Source of the DNA: Metaphire vulgaris
Lineage: Eukaryota > Annelida > Clitellata > Crassiclitellata > Megascolecidae
Assembly (NCBI GenBank): GCA_018105865.1
Contig: CM030832.1
Location: 24,117,782-24,181,781 of the forward strand
Length of the DNA stretch: 64,000 bases
Direction of reading: 5' to 3'
In this document: piece after piece, positions 1 to 11,599 of the stretch
Position numbering within the stretch: the first letter of the stretch is position 1
Layout: each line of letters opens with the position of its first letter
Translations under genes and position numbers: made by a program
Notes under the pieces: model-generated
What the model was told of the DNA's origin: nothing
The model's database searches: none
Seen by the model: only the letters and a program-made list of their open reading frames with translations

Positions 1-1100
1 TTAAATAACCAGTTTTTCAGAAAGATAACTAACCATAGATAACCTTTGAAAACCTTAAAGTTCCTACGAAAACCAGGATTAAAAGGTTAATTCAACTGTT
101 TGAATATGAATTGAAACATACGAATTAAGTACAGTTGTTCGTAACGTTGTCTTGTAAAGACTATTTGCTACAGTAACGCTGGATACAGTAGATACGAATC
201 TTGCTACGGAGCTGTATCTGTTTTAGACACCATAGTTTTCGCAGGACCTCATGGCAGATGCGGTTATTTCGATTCTGCAACTTATGTCTAGTTCGTATTT
301 AACCTTCGAGGCTCTAAACAATGCCTATGTAGTTTAATTCAGGTACATTTTTCACCAGGTGCCCTTCGACGTGTCTGCTTCCGGTGTTTCCTCCCGAATC
401 CAGGTTCTACTACTTGATTTTTGCCCAGGACAAAAGTGGTATTAGGTCGAAGGCCATTGATCGAGTGGCGTTGCAATATTCACACATTGATATTATCTGA
501 AGTAGGGCAACGTCGTCAGCATAATCAAGATCTCATTTAGTGCGAATAGAAGGTTTTGGAAAGCGTATTGAGCCTCATCAACGGAGTCTGATGCTATATC
601 CAAGCCTCAGACATTTTCAGTAATATTAGAGTTAGACTGTGGACTCCAGTGCATATTCTAAAGACTTTAATTATGATTTATTACAGAGCGATCAAGGGCT
701 GCAATGCATACAACTGCGCATTTCGATCCCGTTGGCAATCCACCAGAATACAATTCGCGTCGGCTTTGCGCAAATCGCACAACTTTCCCAAACCCGTGCT
801 TCCCTAATACTTACGCCAATGATCCCGATGAACTGAACTTGACATAGCAAACAATTCGCTCTGCACGATCGAACGGTTTCCAATGACACACCTCAGTTGT
901 TTGTCGCCCAGTTGATCGGGCGCCGAGGCGTCCGTTGCCGAGTCGACGTCGCCGAGTTGTTCGTTGCCGAGTTGGTACGTACCCCTATTAGTAATCTGGA
1001 TATCCTGATTCTAATGGTATCGGCCATAGTTCTCTATATCGCGTGTAGAAGTGATAAAGTGGCGTACTACCATTTTGAATATTAAACTTTACATGTGCAT
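1..1100. other. No recognisable gene; spacer upstream of lectin unit A
   Basis: I see no domain-bearing reading frame here. Short open stretches near 640-836 and 897-1085 have no recognisable similarity. A GTTGCCGAGT-like decamer recurs a few times near 930-980. No counterpart of this stretch was noticed upstream of units B or C, whose similarity to unit A begins near 1110. Confidence 0.5.
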
Positions 1101-1109
1101 AGAGAAACA

Positions 1110-1700
1110 ATGTTCACTTCATTTAATGATTCGTTCAATAATTTTTAAATTATAGATCAAGAGCGAAATTATGTTTTAGACTGACTGACTGACGGACATA
1201 CGCTTCTAGTCCCTTCGCAAACAGCATCATGTTAGGAGCATGAACTTGTTTTATAAATACCTAAATATAAAACCTTTAAACTAAGCTCTTATTCGATAAA
1301 TTTTAATAAATCAGCTATAGATTTTTAAAACGTATTTCAATAATTGCACTGATAATAGAAGAGTTGTTTGAAATTCATAAACGACTTTGCACTTGGTGAA
1401 CACGATAAGAAACGAATACCTAATCAAAGATATCAGCTGCAGAATTTGTATTTAGCGAAAGTTATAAGAAATGAATATTTAATCATATAGATAACAGCTG
1501 CAGCTGCAAAGCAACGCGATAGAAACCGCATGGAGCATTGTAGGATCAGTAGTATATGCATATTTAAATACCTTTGACTTAGCATGTAAAGACAGTCAAT
1601 TGTACATTAAACCCAAGCATCGTCATCAAGTGTGTTGCGTTTCAGGTTACAAGACTCATAGCAGAGCTGTGACAGGTACATTGTGGATTAATGTCAGGCT
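1110..1700 (+). promoter_or_regulatory. Conserved promoter block of lectin unit A
   Basis: This block recurs at 29800-30290 and 52697-53130, each time upstream of a lectin gene. It holds a doubled E-box, CAGCTGCAGCTG, at 1495-1506. After 54 bp comes a TATA-like TATTTAAATA at 1561-1570. A TCAATT initiator-like site near 1596 is a plausible start of transcription. Unit A has an extra upstream copy of the module that ends in the E-box (about 1395-1440 compared with 1445-1506). The first coding exon lies about 1.9 kb downstream, so a 5' UTR intron is likely. Promoter function is inferred from conservation and core-element spacing. Confidence 0.6.
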
Positions 1701-2083
1701 CATCTTTATTTGTGGGAAATATGGCACTGTGCCGTATGTCCCGCTTTCTAGTATGTAAAATCGTTCGTAGCTGTAAAGATTTTTCAGAGGTGGTACTATA
1801 TTAGCTAGTTGTGTTCAGGTGCTATCTCTAAATGTTAAAAGCGTTAAAGCCGATAGGTGGGAAGTAAGATTGAGAATTGTCGTTGGCTCCATAGGGCGTC
1901 GAGAATGAAACCACATTGAGATAAATCGGTATAACACTGTCTGAAGGTTAATCTGAATGGCGACATAAATGAAATACAGTACATTCAAGAGTTGCTGGGT
2001 TATATTAGGCCTATTGCACTATTGTAACTTAGCTAACAAAACTAATAAAAGAGGGGCGGTTGGATGAAAAATTGGTAAAACTA

Positions 2084-2125
2084 ATGGAATCCTAAATTAT
2101 TAGTGATAATAATTTAGGATTCCAT
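2084..2125. repeat. Perfect 19-bp-arm hairpin
   Basis: Arms at 2084-2102 and 2107-2125 are exact reverse complements around a GTGA loop. The hairpin borders the SINE-like block that begins at about 2127. Confidence 0.85.
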
Positions 2126-2126
2126 G

Positions 2127-2440
2127 TAAAACTTCAGAGTGGCACGCTCCCGGAACAGGATCTAGTCCCGCTGGAGCCCCTAAGGCCGATTCAGCCTTAC
2201 TCCCTAGAGTGTAGAGTTAAATTGAGAAGCAGCTTTGAGCTGCGAGGTAAAAACGCGAGTAGGTTGAAAGCAATCGCAAACCAGCTAGAATTAAAATCGC
2301 AAGCCACCTGCGTTTTTGCTTGTCTGACGCCAGAAATCAGTGCCGGACCCAAAGAGCGAAACCTTTAACTTTTAAATAAAACTTAATGGCAACTTTCAGG
2401 GCGGAGATGACAACTGGGCTAATCCTTCATTTTTGTCTCT
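2127..2440 (+). mobile_element. SINE-like element, inverted relative to units B and C
   Basis: A degenerate B-box (GGATCTAGTCCC) is followed by a body with GAGCTGCGAGGTAAAAACGC and TGCTTGTCTGACGCC and a 3' part with GTGCCGGACCC. The same sequence, plus about 90 bp of flank (GGAGATGACAACTGGGCTA), occurs in opposite orientation at 30650-30990 and 53510-53840. It is therefore either an independent insertion or a local inversion in unit A. Confidence 0.65.
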
Positions 2441-2544
2441 CTTACTGTTTTAATGCCATGTATTTATTGATGACTGAGCCAGTGGCTTTGATGATGATTG
2501 ATGCCTTTAAAGCCATTCTAAAACGGTATAGCGATATATTTTAA

Positions 2545-2864
2545 CAGTATTTATACTAAAGTAAAGTAAAGGTTTCACCCGTAGGCTCAATGCCCGTAGG
2601 GTCCGGTGCTGATCCCCGTATTTCGTAACCAACAGCCCATAGGTGGCTAAGCCATACATCGGCGGACGGTGGCCAGTCTCTTCCGCCGAACCTATGGTTA
2701 CTTTCGCAATGTTGCCATTGCTACTCATTTGATGTTACTACCGCCCTCTAGCGATTAAGGCTGAGTCGACCTTGGGGGCTCCTACGGGATTGAACCCGTT
2801 CCGTCGGCGTGCCTGCCCAGTGATATTACCACTCATCTATCTTCCCACCCCAGTATTTATACTA
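2545..2864 (-). mobile_element. tRNA-derived SINE with 14-bp target duplication
   Basis: Read on the minus strand, the element starts at 2850 with a tRNA-like head. The head includes GATGAGTGGTAA (A-box region) and a perfect B-box GGGTTCAATCCC. A body follows, with GGGATCAGCACCGGACCCTA, and a short A/T-rich tail (AAAGTAAAGTAAAGG on the plus strand). Flanking copies of CAGTATTTATACTA at 2545-2558 and 2851-2864 are a target-site duplication. The element proper is 2559-2850. Unit C near 54390 lacks the insertion. Confidence 0.85.
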
Positions 2865-3457
2865 GTCGACTTTTAATATTTTAGGTTAGTCAAATTGGTT
2901 TCGTGACATTTGAATATACAGCAAACGATATTAGTAACTGAATAAAGTAAATAGCTGTTTTGCTGAAAGCAATTAATTGCGATTTGTTGCAGTTATTTGG
3001 AAGAGATTAGTGTCTGAACAGAAAACATATTTTCGAAGTATTTGAATCGCAAAGAGTTTTGACGAAATTCTTTTATGGTAAGTAAGAACTGATTTTGAGC
3101 TGATATTTGCAGCAGAGGCAGAAAACAATGTGTTTGCCTAAAAATATGGAAATCTTGTCTAATTTAACTTCTGCTTATGTCAATTTGAAAGTATCATTTC
3201 TGATCGTTCTTAAATGTTATAGTTACAGCAAATTTCCCATCTTCAAAATCATCGCAACTACCACAGCTTGTACTATGTGCAGCATAATCATAAATTTCTT
3301 TATCAAGCGAGAAACTACTGTTAGAATTTTTGCATAATAGATGATTAAATAGATCGATGCCTGGTTTAATATTTCAAGACAAGCTTCAATAATTTCTTGA
3401 AGCCTTAAGTAATTGTCATGTGCGATATCATTCAGTGGTAGATTCAATTGGTGACAG

Positions 3458-3533
3458 ATGAAGTTGATCATTTCTCTGCTGATTCTCTTCTGTCTCTGCC
3501 AAGGGAAGAAAACGATTAAGAAGCCCCCAAAAG
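3458..3533 (+). CDS. Lectin gene A, exon 1 (signal peptide)
   Basis: First coding exon of a five-exon gene for a secreted two-CTLD protein. ATG at 3458 is preceded by GGTGACAG, as in units B and C. It encodes a signal peptide with a hydrophobic core (MKLIISLLILFCLCQG) and then a short basic, proline-containing linker not seen in the paralogues. The GT donor is at 3534-3535 and the exon ends in phase 1, matching the next exon's acceptor. The paralogous donor position lies 15 nt further upstream, so unit A uses a shifted donor. The upstream exon boundary is unknown. The gene may no longer make the full protein because exon 5 is frameshifted. Confidence 0.75.
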
Positions 3534-3825
3534 GTAGAAGAGGCTGTAAAGTAATTAGCTATTTATATACTATATCCGTCGCTGATTTGGATCCGATAAA
3601 GACAATCAGGCCATCATTTTACAAAGTACTATAGTATTCTAAATAGTAGCCAGACCCTAGCAAGTGTATTTAGCTGTAGCTTTGATAAAGCAAATGCCCT
3701 ATGATGCAGTGTTACATTATTACACGAAGCAGTATGCTGCCTTGAAATTGCTGTCATGTTTATCTTTCTGAATCAAGAGGATTAAGACATTTAATATTTA
3801 TTTTGTTTTATTCATATCCGTATAG

Positions 3826-4006
3826 GCAGCGGTTGTCCCAAGGGTTGGGTTATGTTAAGTGACACTAATCGCTGTTTCTACATCAGTGGTAACTTTGTCA
3901 CCTACGAAAATGCCCAGAAGTCTTGTGAGTCAATGAACTCCGAATTGGTACCACCAATAACATGTAACGAACAAGTTGACTTGCGTGAACTACTGAATCC
4001 TCACCG
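3826..4006 (+). CDS. Lectin gene A, exon 2 (first half of CTLD1)
   Basis: A TATAG acceptor precedes 3826 and a CG|GTATGT donor follows 4006. The exon enters in phase 1 and leaves in phase 2. It encodes the start of a C-type lectin-like domain: GCPKGW near the N-terminus, CFYIS, the alpha-1 helix motif CESMNS, then PPITC. Units B and C have exons of exactly the same length (181 nt) at 33970 and 55449. Confidence 0.88.
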
Positions 4007-4310
4007 GTATGTTTTTTTCTTTCAAATACCTTGATTACAAGTAATACAATTTCGTTGACACTTGCTTATTTCTTAAAATATTACACTGAGCTTTAATAGG
4101 TTTCTATACACATGCATGTGTTTACATTTTCACTAAATTGCGGCATGTCATGTTACAATTAATAGTGTTGACAAAGCCCCACACTGCTAAGTTTAATAAT
4201 TCTGATTCTTGGTTCATTTAGAATTTTTTCTCTCGGAAATTCACTGAGCTTAATAAAGTCTCGTTTTGCTCAGCTTCAAACTAGAACTGTGGCGACCATG
4301 TGCCACAGAT
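4007..4310. other. Start of lectin A intron 2
   Basis: The first about 150 bases match intron 2 of units B and C (for example ATTTCGTTGACACTTG). The rest is A/T-rich, with no feature up to the microsatellite. Confidence 0.5.
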
Positions 4311-4314
4311 AGCC

Positions 4315-4402
<88 letters not shown>

Positions 4403-4410
4403 TTTATTAA
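4315..4410. repeat. (ATT)n microsatellite
   Basis: Near-perfect ATT/TTA trinucleotide run. Poly-Ile/Leu reading frames over it are artefacts. Confidence 0.95.
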
Positions 4411-4534
4411 TTATTATAAAACTTATAAACTTGTTAGTTAATAATTTAATCTAATTAATTAGCGTTATAATAATGTAATTTTGTACTAATTTTAATTAAT
4501 TAATAAAGTTTTAATTCATGTAAAACGGACAGAG

Positions 4535-6512
4535 CACGCGCTAGGCTAAGACGCTAAGGCTTCGGTAAAATTATTAGAATCGCCACGGCCGCCCAAAGAC
4601 CGAGAGATAAGTTGTATAAACCGGCAACGATTTATTATGGTTCCCGAGCCTTCGGTCTTTAGCAAGTAGAGAGTTTGGCGCTGAAAGATCGTCGCCTGTT
4701 TGACAGAGGCTGCGCGGAGACGGCGCTGGCTGGCTGCTGACGAAGGGAACAGGCGGTTGGAGCGATGGAAAGAAGGAGAGAGAACGCAGCGGTCGGCCGG
4801 TTGTGTAGTCGATGCGTACGCCTGAACACCGGTGCCCGGGCTACCAGGGGTGGTTAGCGAAGGGCTGGGCCCGTAGACGGGGTCGCTTACCACCGATAAC
4901 GACGACACCATTGCCTAGGTCCTGCTCTGACGGCATTGTGGCCCTACAGCTTGAAATTCCGCCTAAAGAGCGGCGCCCGTGGAACAAGGTCCTGACGGCG
5001 ATGCGCGTCGCCGGCGGCGAGGCGCCCTTCGCCGCTGCCGACGACGCTAGAGGGATGGGTCCGAAGTTAAGCTTCCTGACGGATAAAATGCGTAGATAGG
5101 GACATTTGGGAGCGAGCGCCCTCAAGGGCTGGTTCTAAAAATCGAAAATCTCCGAAATATGGGAATTTATGTAGCCCGCGTCACTAGGCGGACGCAGGCG
5201 GCTGTTGAACTAAAGTCCGCTTGAGACGCGCGCCCATCTGGCAGGAGCTATTGCCGCGTCGCTTAGCCGTAGACGAGGCCCCTGACCACCGCTAAGGAAA
5301 ACGTTCTTAAACAGGTCCCTACTTTTTCCTATTGACGGCAACTAAGCGAAAATACAGACTACAGACGAAAAATCCGCCTAAGTGTCCGTCAAAAAGTTTC
5401 AAAACTCTGAAAATTGTCAGTCACTGACATCACATGTGCTTTTCGTGGTCGCTCCGCTTATACTGTGAAGCGATAGAGTAAAGAAAGCACAGCGATTGAA
5501 ATCGAGTATTTGGAGCCCGTTTAAAGTGCTAAAGCTTATCGTTTCATACTGACGTATCTAAGGCTATTGACTGCATTTCCGTTGACGCTAGTTATTGTGG
5601 CTGTCCGGACTGCGTCTAGTCAGCGCGTCTTTGTCCGTGTGACCAGTGTTGCCACTGTAGCCATTGTTGTCATTGTTGTTTGGTTTATTAATAAATAAAT
5701 AAAAATAAACCAATAAAGGCAAGTTGTGTTCGTGTCTTTGAAAGTCGCTGTGACGCCGGAGTCTCAGCGCACTGTCCGTGAAGGTGAGCCTTGGCTGTGA
5801 TGAACTTCGCCTACCTGAGGTCACGTTAGTGCCCAGGAGGTCAATTCTGAGCCAAGGGAGGAGACAGACGCCCGCCTGTCGTATAGGCGCGGGGAGACAG
5901 TTTGGGTGAATCGACGGCCAAGGAAAAGAGTGGACCGCCGTCCATTCAGGCACGGATAACCTCGGGTTTGGTGAAAGCGCTGAGGAAGCAAACAGACGCC
6001 GCTGCCCGTCTACAAGCGAGAGCAGAGATTACCCAGCGTGTGAGGAAGCCAAGAGACAACGCCGCCTGTCTATAAGAGAGCGGAAGACGGCTAGATTGCC
6101 GAGAATGAAGAGACGTGGGGCCAAGTCGAAGTCGGAGACCAGGAATACCTATCGAAATCGCTTAAGGCGCCGAGACCAAGCGGTGGCCAGCGATAAGAGG
6201 CATGAGTTAAAGGGTCTCTCTGACGAGGCCGGAGCCGGAACGGATAGAGAATCAGAGGAGGAAAACGAGAACCCTACGTTGAGGAGCGGCCATCCTCAGT
6301 GTGCTGCCTGCCCGGCAGCCGCGGACATCTCCTCTGATGTCGGAGAGCCGGAAAGGGAAACTGACGCCGCCGATCAGGCAGAGTCGGCGGCTGATGGCGA
6401 TCGGGATACCGAGCGGGCGTTGGGGGCCGCCCGACCGCCGGCCGCGCTACGAGACCGCGAGCCACCGTGGTCGCCACAGAACTGTGAAGGAATCGCTCTG
6501 CCTTATGCATAA
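4535..6512 (+). other. G+C-rich block of unknown origin, possible LINE 5' region
   Basis: A sharp rise in G+C starts near 4535 and ends near 6510, immediately before the L2-like LINE. Imperfect tandem units of about 60-80 bp occur at 5850-6095 (GAGGAAGC...AGACGCCGC...CTGTCTATAAG). An open frame of 138 codons at 6096-6512 is rich in Arg, Glu, Ala and Pro and starts with a basic stretch. I do not recognise it. It could be the 5' UTR plus a remnant ORF1 of the following LINE, or a separate repeat. No boundaries or target duplication were identified. Confidence 0.35.
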
Positions 6513-6671
6513 TATCGATGATGCGTAGGGGCCTATGCTTTTTATTTAATTCAGCCGTTTACAAATAGAGTCTCAGCAATGCTGATACTCTCAGACCACC
6601 TTAAACTCAAAATCAAAATTAAACTTAAAAAGCAAGATCAGTATTCCAGAAAATGACTTTCAAAATCTATC

Positions 6672-6731
6672 TACTTTTTATTTGTTCTGCTATTGATACT
6701 GTCGGGTGATGTTGAAACTAATCATGGCCCT
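6672..6731 (+). other. 2A-like peptide motif, decayed
   Basis: This frame reads a hydrophobic run (FLFVLLLIL) and then SGDVETNHGP. The consensus of ribosome-skipping 2A peptides ends in D-x-E-x-NPGP. Here the first P of NPGP is H, so skipping is probably lost. Such motifs are known near the N-terminus of APE-type LINE ORFs in marine invertebrates. Confidence 0.7.
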
Positions 6732-7354
6732 TTACTGTCTAAATGGCCCTTTACTGTTTAAATGTTTCAATGATAAAGTCTTATCATTTAAACATTTAAA
6801 CATCTGCTCTCTAAAAATAAGTCGGCACCTCTTCATAATTTTTGTGTAATAATCCCACTGATATACTTGCCTTAAATGAGACATGGGCTAAGACCGATTG
6901 TCACCCCGGCTTTCCTAGCTGATATTACACCACCAGGTTATAAAATGTTAAGTGAGTCCAGGTCGGATAATAGAGGGGGAGATGTTGCAATACTTTTTAA
7001 ATCCCATCTTAAAATATCAAAAAAATCTCTGCCAATATCTGGTCAAAAACATTTGAGGCAATCATGGCTGTGCTTAATGCTGGAAATAAAAACATAACTT
7101 TTCTCAATGTCTATCGTCCTCCATCCTCTTCTTATTCTAGCTTTCTGGCTGAGTTTCAAACCCTACTTGAGCACTTAATCTGCCTACCTTCCGAATTAAT
7201 TATCTCCGGTGATTTTAATTTTCAAATGGATACTGAATCAAACCAGATCACTAAGTTAAATAGCCTACTAGACTCTTTTTATCTTTTTCAGCATGTTACT
7301 TTTCCAACCCATGATAAGGGGCACATTCTTGATCTTCTTATTACCAGGTCCACC

Positions 7355-8459
7355 CAGAGTTGTCCATGGGTCGGTTTTGCAACCCAAACCCAACCCAACC
7401 CACCAAATTTCCAACCCAACCCAACCCAAACAAAATTCATGTTTTCTGATCCAAACCCAACCCAACCCATCCATACAAAAACTTGAAAGTACAATAGCAG
7501 TTTTTAAAACATACATACATTCAAGCACATAAATAGTTATTTGCTTATTTCGAGTTGTTATTGCAACAAACCGGAAATTCATCATTCTCATAATTTAGAA
7601 ACAATGATTGTATTAATGCCAGCGTTGCAGTGATGTGATGCATTTAATTCGATGTATGTATGCATGTATTCGAAACAACTTCCATAGTGCCGTAACATAG
7701 ACTGGTCAAAGAAGCACGTTGCGTCGGCAGCCATGAGGGTTAGACCCTCCAAACCGCGTCAGAAAGTTAAAAATAGATGTAAGCACATTAAAAAAAATTT
7801 TCGTCGGTAGCCTCCCTCTTGCCTACGCTGCTGAACATCGATTCGCTTGATCAGTTTTTACAGACAAGAAGAATAGTTCACTGTTATAAGACTGGATGGA
7901 ACACAATTACAGTTATTGAGAACACACACACAGACAGACAGACAGACAGACACACAGCTCTAAAAGGAAGAAAGCAAGGACAAATATCATGAAGAAAATC
8001 TATAATTATATAGTAGAGATAAGGCATCCAACCTCTCTTTTGCATAGTTGTTCTGATGGAATTTCGATCAGAACAAAGCGACTAATTAATACATTTATTA
8101 AACTAGATCGCAAAATATTTGACTGAGAAACGTAACAGATAAAACCGTTGTGCCCCTTCCCTCATGGAGCCCTAAGCACGTGCTTAGTATGCTTAATGGT
8201 TAATCCAGCCCTGCTATTGTCAACTGGCCGATGGAATGTAGGCTAACGTATATGGCGCCATTTTTAATGACATAATACAAGAATCTAATACTTTGTCCAT
8301 GCAGAAAACAGAAAACCTATATTTAACGTGGTTAACAGAATAACTGGTGCAGATTTACGAAACCTAACCCAACCCAACCCAACCCATCATTTTTTAAAAT
8401 CTCGACCCAAACCCAACCCAACCCAACCTATGGGTTAACCCAACCCATGGACAACTCTG
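7355..8459. mobile_element. Non-autonomous hAT element with AACCC subterminal repeats
   Basis: Perfect 17-bp terminal inverted repeats CAGAGTTGTCCATGGGT (7355-7371 and 8443-8459) are flanked by an 8-bp duplication GGTCCACC (7347-7354 and 8460-8467). This is diagnostic for hAT. Both ends carry (AACCC)n-type arrays in the same orientation. The interior includes a CAGACAGA microsatellite (7921-7958) and has no transposase. It interrupts the L2-like LINE between its endonuclease and RT regions. Confidence 0.92.
7921..7958. repeat. (CA)n/(CAGA)n microsatellite
   Basis: A short ACACAC run passes into GACAGACAGACAG inside the hAT element. Confidence 0.85.
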
Positions 8460-10889
8460 GGTCCACCTCTAAAATTATTTCAAATGTAGAGTAAGCCCAA
8501 ATGAAGCATATGTATCCGATCACTTAGCTCTGTCAGCCTCCATAGCAATCCTTCATAAGGAACCACCAATATATACTAAAGTTAATTTTCGACCCTGGTC
8601 CAAACTTGATATACAGGCTTTAAAAATCACGTCCTATCGTCTGCATTATTTATGAAACCTTCAAGCACGGTTTCTGAATTAGCAGACCAATTCTCGTCAG
8701 TATTACTCAGCGCTCTGGTTAAGCTAATTCCTGAAAAAACAAAAAATGGTTGCTGCTCGACCCACCAAACCTTGGTTCGATTCTAATATTGCAGATGCCA
8801 GACGCCGTCGTAGTCAGCTAGAAAGGCGCTGGAAGTTTTCTCGTTTGCCCTCAGATAAGGTAAAGTTTAGGAAGCAGTGTCACCTTGTTCGCAAACTTGT
8901 CACTTCAGCCAAAACAACATTTATGACCAACTTTGTCCTTGAAAATTCCTCAGATCCTCGGTCACTCTGGCAATCACTGCATACAATCCTACACAAGGAC
9001 AAGGGTACTGCTCTCCCAAACAACATTCCTGTGTCTTCCTTACCTGACACATTTCTTATGCACTTTTCGGATAAGATTGCTAAAATTCGGGAAAAATTTT
9101 CTAGTGTTGCTTCAACTGGGTTCTCTCTTAATGGCTCACCGTCCCCTGTGTTTAGTTCCTTTCAATCTATCACTCTTTTTGATCTTCACAAATTGATTTT
9201 TTCGTCGCCTACTCATTGTTCTCTTGATATACTGCCAAATTACATACTACTCAAAGAATGCTTTGATGTTCTTGGTCCAGTTATTCTGAAACTGATAAAT
9301 CTGTCACTAACAGAAGGTTGCTTTCCGACTTCTTTTGCTAATCCTGTGGTCCATCCTCTTATTAAGAAATCATCCCTCTGCCCAAATGATTTAGCAAATT
9401 ACCGACCTATATATCCAACTTAAACTTTCGGTAAAAGATTCTCGAGAGAGTGGTTGCAGATCAAATTCATGTCCATCTGTCTTCAAATGATCTTTTCCTT
9501 CATTTTCAGTCAGCATACCGCAAACATCATTCTACTGAAACTGCTCTGCTCTCTGTCCACGATCACATCATAAGTGCAATGGAAGGCGGCAAGGTCACCG
9601 CATTAATACTTCTTGATCTGTCAGCCGCTTTTGATACTGTGGATCATTCCATCCTCTTACACCGTCTCCAGCACTGGTTTGATGTATCTGATTCAGCGCT
9701 GAATTGGTTCACTACTTGCTTGGGCCCTCGCACTCAGTCTGTCTGTACAAATGGTATTTTTTCGTCATCGGCCTATTTAAATTTTGGGGTCCCCAGGGCT
9801 CGGTTCTTGGTCCTCTCTTGTTCACTTTGTACACGACTCCTTTTGATTCATTACTGTCAGACCATCACCTAGATTACCACCTATATGCAGATGATACTCA
9901 GCTTCTTATTTCATTGATAAGTCTTCAGCAGAAGCTTCATTGGAAACTATTTCTCAAACATTCTCTCATATTCAGTCCTCGATGGATTCAAATAAATTGC
10001 TTTTAAACCTCGCTAAAACTGAATTTTTACTTGTAGGCACAAAGCCCCAGCTCAATAAATATGACTCTATAAACTCTGTTAAGCTTGGGGATTCGACTAT
10101 TCCTGTAAGCACTTCTGCACGGGATTTGGGAGTTATTTTTGATTCCACGCTTTCTTTCACAAATCATACAAATAGCATTTGTAAAGTAGCTCATTAGTCA
10201 TTACCATCTTCGAGATTTGTACCGTATTAGGAAATTCCTAAATAAATCTGCATTAATGCTCTTGGCAAATGCCTTAGTGTCTAGCCGTCTTGATTACTGC
10301 AACTCCCTTCTCTTTGGCATCTAAAAATCCAACCTGGCTAAACTTCAACGAGTTCAAAATTCACTGGCTCGGATGGTTTCAAAAACCCCAAAACGTGAGC
10401 ATATAACCCCAGTTCGTAAGGTTCTTCATTGGCTTCCAATTAAAGAAAGGATAGACTTTAAAATCTGTCTTCAGGTATACAAAACACTTTATTACAAGGA
10501 ACCTAGTTACCTTCTTTCTACACTTTCTGTGCAAGCATGCAAATACTCGACCAGATCCTCATCTGCAATAGTTCTCGCCCTCTCCCATACTAGAACAGTT
10601 TTTAGTTCTCGTGCCTTTTCAGTGGCCGCCCCCAAACTTTGAAATTCATTGCCTCAACTTGTGCGTATTGCAAATTCATTACAGGTTTTTAGAAAAAGAT
10701 TAAAAACCAACCCATCATTTTGACCTGGCTTATCCACCATAGACTGTCACCCGTTTGCCTGGCCGGATACCCTGGATTTGACTTGGGTCTTTAATTATTT
10801 GGATTTGGTGTGCCATCGGTTGATGCTCCTTTGCATCATGAAGTGGCGCTATAGAAGTTTTAGATTAGATTAGATTAGATTAAGCGACT

Positions 10890-11490
10890 TGCATTTCGAA
10901 GGACATTCAGCCGTTCACTGATGGCATGCATTAATTGAATAGATTTTAAAATGCACGAATATGAGGATATGGCTGTCACAATAATGTGCATTGTGACTGA
11001 ATAACATCTTTACGATGCTTTCTGATGCAGCCACAAGTGGCAGAAAAAACATCTTGGAATAAGCAAGAGAATTATTTTGAGTAATCACGAAGCTATACAA
11101 GATTATTATGGCTGTCTCGCTTACGATTAATAAACAAGGGCATACCATCTATTTTGGAAGAGAATAATTATAATTCTCATAAACATTAATAAAAAGTCTA
11201 AAGCGGGAAACCAAGAAGGTCGGACGATTTCAAAGATTATGGCATGAAATAGGTAAAAGCATTGTTGATTGGACACGTTATAGATGAGTTTTGGATAAAC
11301 TGCAAAATAAGCTTAATCAATAATATAATGCAAGAGTGATCTGATCAATTTTATTAGACCATAATATTGATTCGTGAGTGCGCACTACAAATTCTTCAAG
11401 AGGAGCGCTGTGAGACAATAATTGTTTAGTGCTGAGATGAATTTTTCCGAAGTAGAAAACTACGTTGGTTTGGACACGGGACAAGAATTT
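10890..11490. other. Unassigned intron 2 sequence of lectin A
   Basis: A/T-rich with no supported gene. No similarity to the other units was noticed in this part. Confidence 0.4.
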
Positions 11491-11493
11491 GGG

Positions 11494-11571
<78 letters not shown>
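11494..11571. repeat. (ATT)n microsatellite
   Basis: About 26 uninterrupted ATT units. Confidence 0.95.
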
Positions 11572-11599
11572 CTCGTTAATGTCCCCTCAATTAAACTTG

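Larger units (their letters stand above)
6540..10885 (+). mobile_element. L2/CR1-type LINE, decayed, split by a hAT element
   Basis: Non-LTR retrotransposon with an APE endonuclease followed by reverse transcriptase. The N-terminal hydrophobic segment with a 2A-like motif is at 6672-6731. The endonuclease lies at 6850-7346 (ETWAK-like, GGDVAILFKS, FLNVYRPPSS, SGDFNFQMD, GHILDLLITRS). After the inserted element the frame resumes near 8468. The linker is at 8746-9420 (PWFDSNIADARRRR, LANYRPI). RT follows at 9440-10200 ([49 protein letters not shown]). The C-terminal part is at 10200-10700 (DYCNSLLF, NSLARMVSKT, HWLPIKERIDFKICL). Several frameshifts and stops make it inactive. It ends in a (TTAGA)n tail at about 10858-10882. 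A minus-strand relative lies at 57925-58687. Confidence 0.88.

Noticed and set aside
639..1085. Two short frames upstream of unit A as a possible terminal exon of a preceding lectin gene
   Set aside because: No WMGGQ, NW..G.PN or CSICEF-like motif, and no similarity to exon 5 of units A or B.
2770..2850. Possible functional tRNA gene on the minus strand
   Set aside because: It has an excellent B-box, but it is the head of a SINE with a body, a tail and a 14-bp target duplication. A proper cloverleaf is not evident.
4266..4454. Open frames of poly-Ile/poly-Leu across ATT runs (also at 11422-11695, 47131-47373, 59000-59157, 59874-60378)
   Set aside because: They are translations of trinucleotide microsatellites with no independent evidence of coding.
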